A program made the position numbers and the translations under genes. From contig JAHCIT010000005.1 of assembly GCA_026129095.1 (NCBI GenBank), positions 186,001-250,000 of the forward strand: a stretch of 64,000 nucleotides of DNA, written 5' to 3'. The stretch comes from Deltaproteobacteria bacterium. Lineage in GTDB: Bacteria > JAGRBM01 > JAHCIT01. Below, one piece after another: positions 59,708-64,000 of the stretch. A model generated the notes under the pieces. That model worked only from the letters and a program-made list of their open reading frames with translations. It was not told the DNA's origin and made no database searches. Position 1 is the stretch's first letter; the number at the start of each line of letters is the position of its first letter.

Positions 59708-60868
59708 TTAAGCGCTCTTCAGCGACCGCTCGAAGCTCGCCAGTTTCGAGAAGCGGCTTATGTGATGGTCGGCGTCGCCGAAAAGTCCCTGCAGGACGCG
59801 CACCCGCTTGAAGAAGAGACCGGCGTCCTGCTCGTCGGTGATTCCAATGCCGCCGTGGAGCTGGATCGCCTGCTTCTGCACGACCCATCCGCCCTCGGTC
59901 AGGTAGGCCTTCGCCGCCGAAATCTGCTCCTTGCGCTCGGTCTCGTCCGTCTCGTCGGCCTTGATCGCCGCGAGGATCATCATCGACTTGCACAATTCCA
60001 CCTGGGCGAACATGTCGGCCGCCCGGTGCTGGAGCACCTGGAACGATCCGATGGGACGGCCGAACTGCTCGCGCTGCTTGAGGTACAGCACCGTCCGCTC
60101 GAACAGTTCCTGCAGGCAGCCCTGCGACTCGGCGCAGGCGGCGGCCGCCGCCCGGTCAACGAGCCGTTCCAGCACGGACAGGGCCTTTCCCGCCCCGCCC
60201 AGAAGCCGGTCCGCACCCACCTCGACACCCTTCAGCTTCAGCCAGCCGGTCTTGTGGCCGTCCATGCCACTGACCGCCGTCCGCTCAAGACCGGCGGCGT
60301 TGCCGTCCACGATGAAGAGCGAGAGGCCGTCCGCGTCGAACTGGCCGCCACTGGTGCGGGCCGCCACGACGATCTGGTCAGCCGCGTGGCCATTCAGCAC
60401 CCACCGTTTCTCGCCGGTGATCTTCCAGCCGCTGCCGGACTTCTCGGCCTTCGTAAGGCAGTCGTTCAGGTTGTAGCGGCTCTGGTTTTCCGCATAGGCG
60501 AGCGCCAGCGACGTTGCGCCCTCGATCATCGGGGCGAGGAACTTCTCCTTCTGCTCCTTCGTGCCGGCCGAGGCGATGGCCTCGCCGCCCAGGATCACCG
60601 ACGCGATGTAGGGCTCTGGCACCAGCCCGCGGCCGAACTGTTCCAGGATCAGCGCCGCGTCCACGAAGCTCCCGCCGAAGCCGCCGTCCGCCTCGGAGAA
60701 GGCGACGCCCATCCAGCCGTTGTCGCCCATCTTCTTCCATACGGCCTTGTCCCAGACGGCGGCGGTCGTCCGGGCCTTGCGGAACCGCTCGACGTTCGAC
60801 TCGTTCTTGACGAACTTGCCGACCGCCGAAACGAGCATCTTCTGTTCATCGGTGAGATCGAAATTCAT
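59708..60868 (-). CDS. Acyl-CoA dehydrogenase
   Basis: A 386-residue flavoprotein of the acyl-CoA dehydrogenase family: N-terminal helical domain from MNFDLTDEQKMLVSAV, FAD-binding LALAYAENQSRYNLNDCLTKAEKSG, WVLNGHAADQIVVAART and the C-terminal helices REQFGRPIGSFQVLQHRAADM and LHGGIGITDEQDAGLFFKR. AGGAGCC precedes the ATG. It lies 37 bases after a second, distinct family member, the paired arrangement known from steroid side-chain and other branched acyl-CoA degradation, where two different subunits form one heteromer. Confidence 0.9.
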   Translation of the reverse strand: MNFDLTDEQKMLVSAVGKFVKNESNVERFRKARTTAAVWDKAVWKKMGDNGWMGVAFSEADGGFGGSFVDAALILEQFGRGLVPEPYIASVILGGEAIASAGTKEQKEKFLAPMIEGATSLALAYAENQSRYNLNDCLTKAEKSGSGWKITGEKRWVLNGHAADQIVVAARTSGGQFDADGLSLFIVDGNAAGLERTAVSGMDGHKTGWLKLKGVEVGADRLLGGAGKALSVLERLVDRAAAAACAESQGCLQELFERTVLYLKQREQFGRPIGSFQVLQHRAADMFAQVELCKSMMILAAIKADETDETERKEQISAAKAYLTEGGWVVQKQAIQLHGGIGITDEQDAGLFFKRVRVLQGLFGDADHHISRFSKLASFERSLKSA

Positions 60869-60905
60869 GGCACTGGCTCCTAACTTGTGGTGTCGCGTTG
60901 CCGGA

Positions 60906-62090
60906 TCAGGCGCCCGGAAGCTGGAGAATCAGCTTGGCGATGATGTTCCGCTGGATCTCGTTCGATCCGCCGTAGATCGTCGTCGCCCGCAGGTAGTTGA
61001 ACTGGGAGGCGACCCACTGCTCGTGCATCGGCAGGATCTCGCCCGAATCGAACCACCCCAGGGCGTTGTGACCCATGGCGTCCATCATCAGTTCGTAGCA
61101 GTACTGCTGGATCTCGGAGCCAACGATCTTGAGGATCGAGCTTTCCGGTCCCGGGGCGCGGCCGAGCTGCGCCGAGGCGAGCGTGCGGTAGTTGGCCATC
61201 ATGAGCGCCCGGTGCCTGATCTCCAGCGCGGCGATCCGCGCCCGGAATGCCGGGTCTTCCAGCAGCGAACCGGTGCCCACCTTCGTGTCGCGGGCGATCC
61301 GCTTGATGAGGTTGATGTAGCGCCGGATCTCGCCCACCCCGGCGATGGTCGTCCGCTCGTGGCCGAGCAGCGCCTTCGCCATCGTCCAGCCGCCGTTTTC
61401 GGGGCCCACGCGGTTGGCCTGCGGAACACGGGCGTTCTCGAACCAGGTCTCCGAGAAGGCGAGCGTGCCGCCGGTGGTCATGAACGGCTTGACGGTGATG
61501 CCCGGCGTGTTCTTGACGTCGCACAGGAGGAAGGTGATCCCCTCCTGCTGCTTGCCGTCGAACTTTGTCCGGCAGAGGACGAAGATCCAGTCGGCATACT
61601 GGGCGTGGGTTGTCCAGGTCTTCTGGCCGTTCAGGACGTAGTTGTCTCCGTCCTTCTCGGCCTTGAGCTGGAGACTGGCGAGGTCCGAGCCGGAGTTCGG
61701 CTCCGAGTAGCCCTGGCACCACACCTCCTCGCCGGCGAGGATCTTCGGCAGGTAGCGGGTCTTCTGCTCCGGCGTGCCGAACTGGATGATGAGCGGGCCC
61801 ACCATCGCCAGCCCGAAGGGCGAGAGCGGCGGCGCCGAGGCGCGGGACAGCTCCTCGTTGAAGATGAACCGCTGCGTGGCGTCCCAGCCGGTACCGCCCA
61901 CCTCCTTCGGCCAATGCGGGGCGACCCAGCCCTTCTTGTACAGGGTCTTGTGCCACTCCATCTGCTCCTCGTGCTCGAAGTGGGCGCCGTTCTGGGCCTT
62001 CTTGCGGATCGGGGCCGGCATCGCCTGCTCGATCCACTGGCGGACCTCTTCCCTGAATCTGATCTGCTCGGGGGTAAACGACATGTCCAT
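60906..62090 (-). CDS. Acyl-CoA dehydrogenase
   Basis: A 394-residue acyl-CoA dehydrogenase. It has WPKEVGGTGWDATQRFIF, the FAD-binding QGYSEPNSGSDLASLQ, KTWTTHAQYADWIFVLCRT and the C-terminal GHNALGWFD and TTIYGGSNEIQRNIIAKLIL motifs. The ending IYGGSNEIQRNIIAK is the family hallmark. ATG 62090 or the ATG two codons on may be used. It is the first of two co-directional acyl-CoA dehydrogenase genes; the acyl substrate is not evident. Confidence 0.92.
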   Translation of the reverse strand: MDMSFTPEQIRFREEVRQWIEQAMPAPIRKKAQNGAHFEHEEQMEWHKTLYKKGWVAPHWPKEVGGTGWDATQRFIFNEELSRASAPPLSPFGLAMVGPLIIQFGTPEQKTRYLPKILAGEEVWCQGYSEPNSGSDLASLQLKAEKDGDNYVLNGQKTWTTHAQYADWIFVLCRTKFDGKQQEGITFLLCDVKNTPGITVKPFMTTGGTLAFSETWFENARVPQANRVGPENGGWTMAKALLGHERTTIAGVGEIRRYINLIKRIARDTKVGTGSLLEDPAFRARIAALEIRHRALMMANYRTLASAQLGRAPGPESSILKIVGSEIQQYCYELMMDAMGHNALGWFDSGEILPMHEQWVASQFNYLRATTIYGGSNEIQRNIIAKLILQLPGA

Positions 62091-62213
62091 GACGGTACCG
62101 GTCTCCTGGTCGTGATGCTTATTTGGATGGGCGCGCCCGTGCGCGGCCCCTATGAGTAGCCCAAAGCCCCAAGGCCCGCCAACGGAAAACCGCCGTGAAA
62201 ACTCCGATTTCTT

Positions 62214-62663
62214 TTGCCGTCAGGTGACAGCGGCGTCAGGGGCGAGCGGGCCTCTTTCTACGAGGAGAACTACCTCGCCAACCTCATCGCCTGGGACTGG
62301 CCGCGCATCTCGGAGAAGATCGCGCCCGTCCTCGTCCGGATGGTCCGCTACCTGCTCCTGATGCCCCACCGGCTGCTGCTGGGCTGGCTACTGGTGCTGC
62401 TCACGCTGCAGGCGGCACGGGAACTCGCCCGCCGGGACCCCGCCGCTCCTGCCTTCGCGCCCCACCGGCTGCTGCTCGCTTCCGCCTGGATGTATCTCGC
62501 GGCCGTTTACCTGATGTTTCTCGTCTCGCCCTGGTACGGCGACATGCAGGTCCGGGCCGCCTTCGACCGGATTCTCACGCATCTGGGGCCGGTGATGGGA
62601 GTGGCGGCTGTCCTTCAAAATAGCTGCACACCACCCTACTCGTCCCATTCATCCGGAAGCTGA
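62214..62663 (+). pseudogene. Remnant of a polytopic membrane protein gene (possible glycosyltransferase C-terminus)
   Basis: An open frame (TTG 62214) with clear protein-like sequence from about residue 12: SFYEENYLANLIAWDWPRIS, two long hydrophobic helices (about 44-68 and 82-108) and LVSPWYGDMQVRAAFDRILTHLGPV, wording typical of the C-terminus of GT-C/O-antigen-type membrane proteins. No normal N-terminal helices, ribosome binding site or start is present. After about 62610 the reading continues into AT-rich DNA that is the reverse of the next gene's 3' end. It is therefore best seen as a fragment cut on both sides. Confidence 0.6.
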
Positions 62664-63082
62664 TACAATCCGCCTACGTCCCTGCAATGAGTTCGTGGAT
62701 TTTGAAATTCAGGAAAGTAATAAAAATAAAAGTAAGACGCATATCTCTCATGGATTTTCGGGTAGGCATCATCCAATACACATCTACTAATAGCTCCCTT
62801 ATTTGCACATTCGGCAGTTGAGAATTCACCATTCAACTGTGTTTCACAATCCTCACGAATTACATTTTCGCCGAAACTGAAATTTCCGTCGGCTCCAGAC
62901 TCCAAAAATATATTCAAGCAGTAGTTTTCGACAGGAACATTGCACGAAACCCACTTAAAATCCGTATAATCACACCCAAAGATACAAAAGACCATTAGGG
63001 TGCCACACAATCGAAGACTTTCAGTACGGCCATTTCCCCCACGGCCACGACTCCTGATTGTGCCCAATGCCAAATTTTTCAT
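62636..63082 (-). CDS. AT-rich putative lipoprotein, downstream of the Rhs gene
   Basis: A 148-residue protein starting at ATG 63082. A basic N-terminus (KNLALGTIRSRGRGG) and hydrophobic stretch LCGTLMVFCIFGC give a lipobox-like I-F-G-C37. The mature part has seven cysteines and aromatic-rich YASYFYFYYFPEF. Base composition is clearly less GC-rich than neighbouring genes, a sign of transfer. It overlaps the 3' end of the Rhs gene by 62 bases on the same strand, the position of an immunity gene, but it does not match a known immunity family. Confidence 0.55.
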   Translation of the reverse strand: MKNLALGTIRSRGRGGNGRTESLRLCGTLMVFCIFGCDYTDFKWVSCNVPVENYCLNIFLESGADGNFSFGENVIREDCETQLNGEFSTAECANKGAISRCVLDDAYPKIHERYASYFYFYYFPEFQNPRTHCRDVGGLYQLPDEWDE

Positions 63083-64000
63083 GATGTCCTGCCTCCAGGG
63101 GGTTTGATCGACCATGCCAGTCTCCACTGAATACCAGGCTCGACAAACCTGTCGCTACATGCAGCGGGATGTAGGCATTTCCAAGCACGCCAACCTGGGA
63201 TGCGAAATGAACAGACTCGTCGTACATCTTTCCGCCATAGGTATGGCGTGCTGGACTCCCCGCACGGCCCTTTGGGGATTTTATCAGTACCGCATGCCCC
63301 AAGGTCTGGGCTGGTGCATCGCCAAGCACGAATCCGGCGCCCGAGAATGCAATCACCCCGGTGCCATCGACAGATTCGGCATGGATGCCAACATGCTTCC
63401 CCTGCATCGCACCGACTGCAATCGCGGCAACGCCAGCCGTCAGTCCGAATAGTGTCGTTCGGGCCCCGGTCAGATATCCGTGGAACCCCACGCCCCCCTG
63501 CCGCTGGGTCGATGCGTAGGTTGCCGCGTCTGCACCGATCACAAATGGGTTTGCCGCCATCTGCCCAAGTATATCCCAGAACGCATCCGACAGCCCAAAG
63601 CCGGGCAAGGGAATGGGGAGAATTGCCATGAAGAGTGCCTGCATGACGATGCTGATCACGCTGGATAACACTTTCAGAACGAACTTCTTCACCCACTTCC
63701 AGAACCCGTACCCGTCCACATCCACCCGGTTCAGCGGGTTGTTGAGCACGTAGCTGAACCGGTTCAGATCCTGCGGCTCAAATGTCCGCCCCTGCCAGTC
63801 CTGCACCTGCTCCCGGATGCCGTCCGCAGGCGCGGCTCTGCCCGACTGGAACCCCCATTCGACAAGCCGCATCGCCTGAAGCGGAGCGGGTTCGAGTTGC
63901 CGGGGATCGGCGGAGATGAACCGGCCCACGAGGGGGTCGTAGTAACGGTTTTCGAAGTTCATGAGGCCAAGCGCGGCGTCCTGCCGCTTGCGGGTGAATG
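63021..64000 (-). CDS. Rhs-family protein, C-terminal part (5' end beyond window)
   Basis: The frame enters from the right edge and stops at 63021. The Rhs core hallmark is seen: ALGLMNFENRYYDPLVGRFISADP at about 63985-63890 and LNRFSYVLNNPLNRVDVDG at about 63765-63700, which normally ends the shell-forming repeat. About 225 residues follow as the variable tip, with two hydrophobic stretches and a His/Trp-rich end. Rhs proteins deliver C-terminal toxins; this tip was not matched to a known toxin family. An internal ATG at 63962 is part of the core and not a start. Confidence 0.88.
   Translation of the reverse strand, partial: FTRKRQDAALGLMNFENRYYDPLVGRFISADPRQLEPAPLQAMRLVEWGFQSGRAAPADGIREQVQDWQGRTFEPQDLNRFSYVLNNPLNRVDVDGYGFWKWVKKFVLKVLSSVISIVMQALFMAILPIPLPGFGLSDAFWDILGQMAANPFVIGADAATYASTQRQGGVGFHGYLTGARTTLFGLTAGVAAIAVGAMQGKHVGIHAESVDGTGVIAFSGAGFVLGDAPAQTLGHAVLIKSPKGRAGSPARHTYGGKMYDESVHFASQVGVLGNAYIPLHVATGLSSLVFSGDWHGRSNPLEAGHHEKFGIGHNQESWPWGKWPY

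Overview
This is a GC-rich bacterial chromosome segment, densely coded (no gap above 300 bases), with a mix of housekeeping and accessory genes on both strands. Several features point to a free-living Gram-negative organism of the former delta-proteobacterial kind (Myxococcota, Desulfobacterota or Binatota-like): Gld-type ABC genes, a GspE-N-terminal (MshEN) protein, sigma-54 activators, an MMPL exporter, lipoproteins, an Rhs protein and paired acyl-CoA dehydrogenases. No rRNA, tRNA, CRISPR array or insertion sequence was seen, so the phylum is an inference and the genus is not assigned.

Layout. 1-3.6 kb: a membrane protein running off the left edge, a HigBA-type toxin-antitoxin pair whose toxin is frameshifted by a 5-bp duplication, and two unknown proteins. 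3.6-17 kb, mostly minus strand: rpmF and yceD separated by an opposite-strand phosphodiesterase-like gene, then (in transcription order from 16870 downward) a Gld-like ABC system, an isolated rplC, ileS-lspA-lgt and a thioredoxin-like gene. 17-24 kb, plus strand: a predicted c-di-GMP-binding protein, xseA, ribF, aroE and an MMPL/RND exporter closed by a strong terminator. 24-33 kb: an aldo-keto reductase fused to a chlorite-dismutase/HemQ-like domain, two zinc alcohol dehydrogenases, uvrB, a DUF429 protein and a glycosyltransferase-like membrane protein. 33-40 kb: mobA, a rubredoxin-like/radical SAM/thioesterase/epimerase group, then rpiB-glyA-dCMP deaminase-nrdR. 40-47 kb: an NtrC-type regulator, a UbiB-like kinase, hydrolases, a phytoene-dehydrogenase-like oxidoreductase behind a TetR-style palindrome, and trxB.

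47-49 kb holds two tandem copies of a cassette (promoter, leader, acidic lipoprotein, hairpin terminator) whose protein sequences have diverged strongly. rfbA-rfbC and modABC follow. 53-58 kb is the clearest functional unit: a PAS sigma-54 activator with four cysteines in its PAS domain, an AT-rich enhancer-like region with four GTTAAC-like boxes, a candidate -24/-12 promoter, and an operon for persulfide dioxygenase-rhodanese, a TauE-like sulfite exporter and two YeeE/YedE halves. This reads as an inducible sulfane-sulfur detoxification and transport system. The right end carries an NCS2-type permease, two acyl-CoA dehydrogenases, a broken membrane-protein gene, an AT-rich lipoprotein gene and the C-terminal part of an Rhs protein running off the right edge, together looking like a recently rearranged locus.
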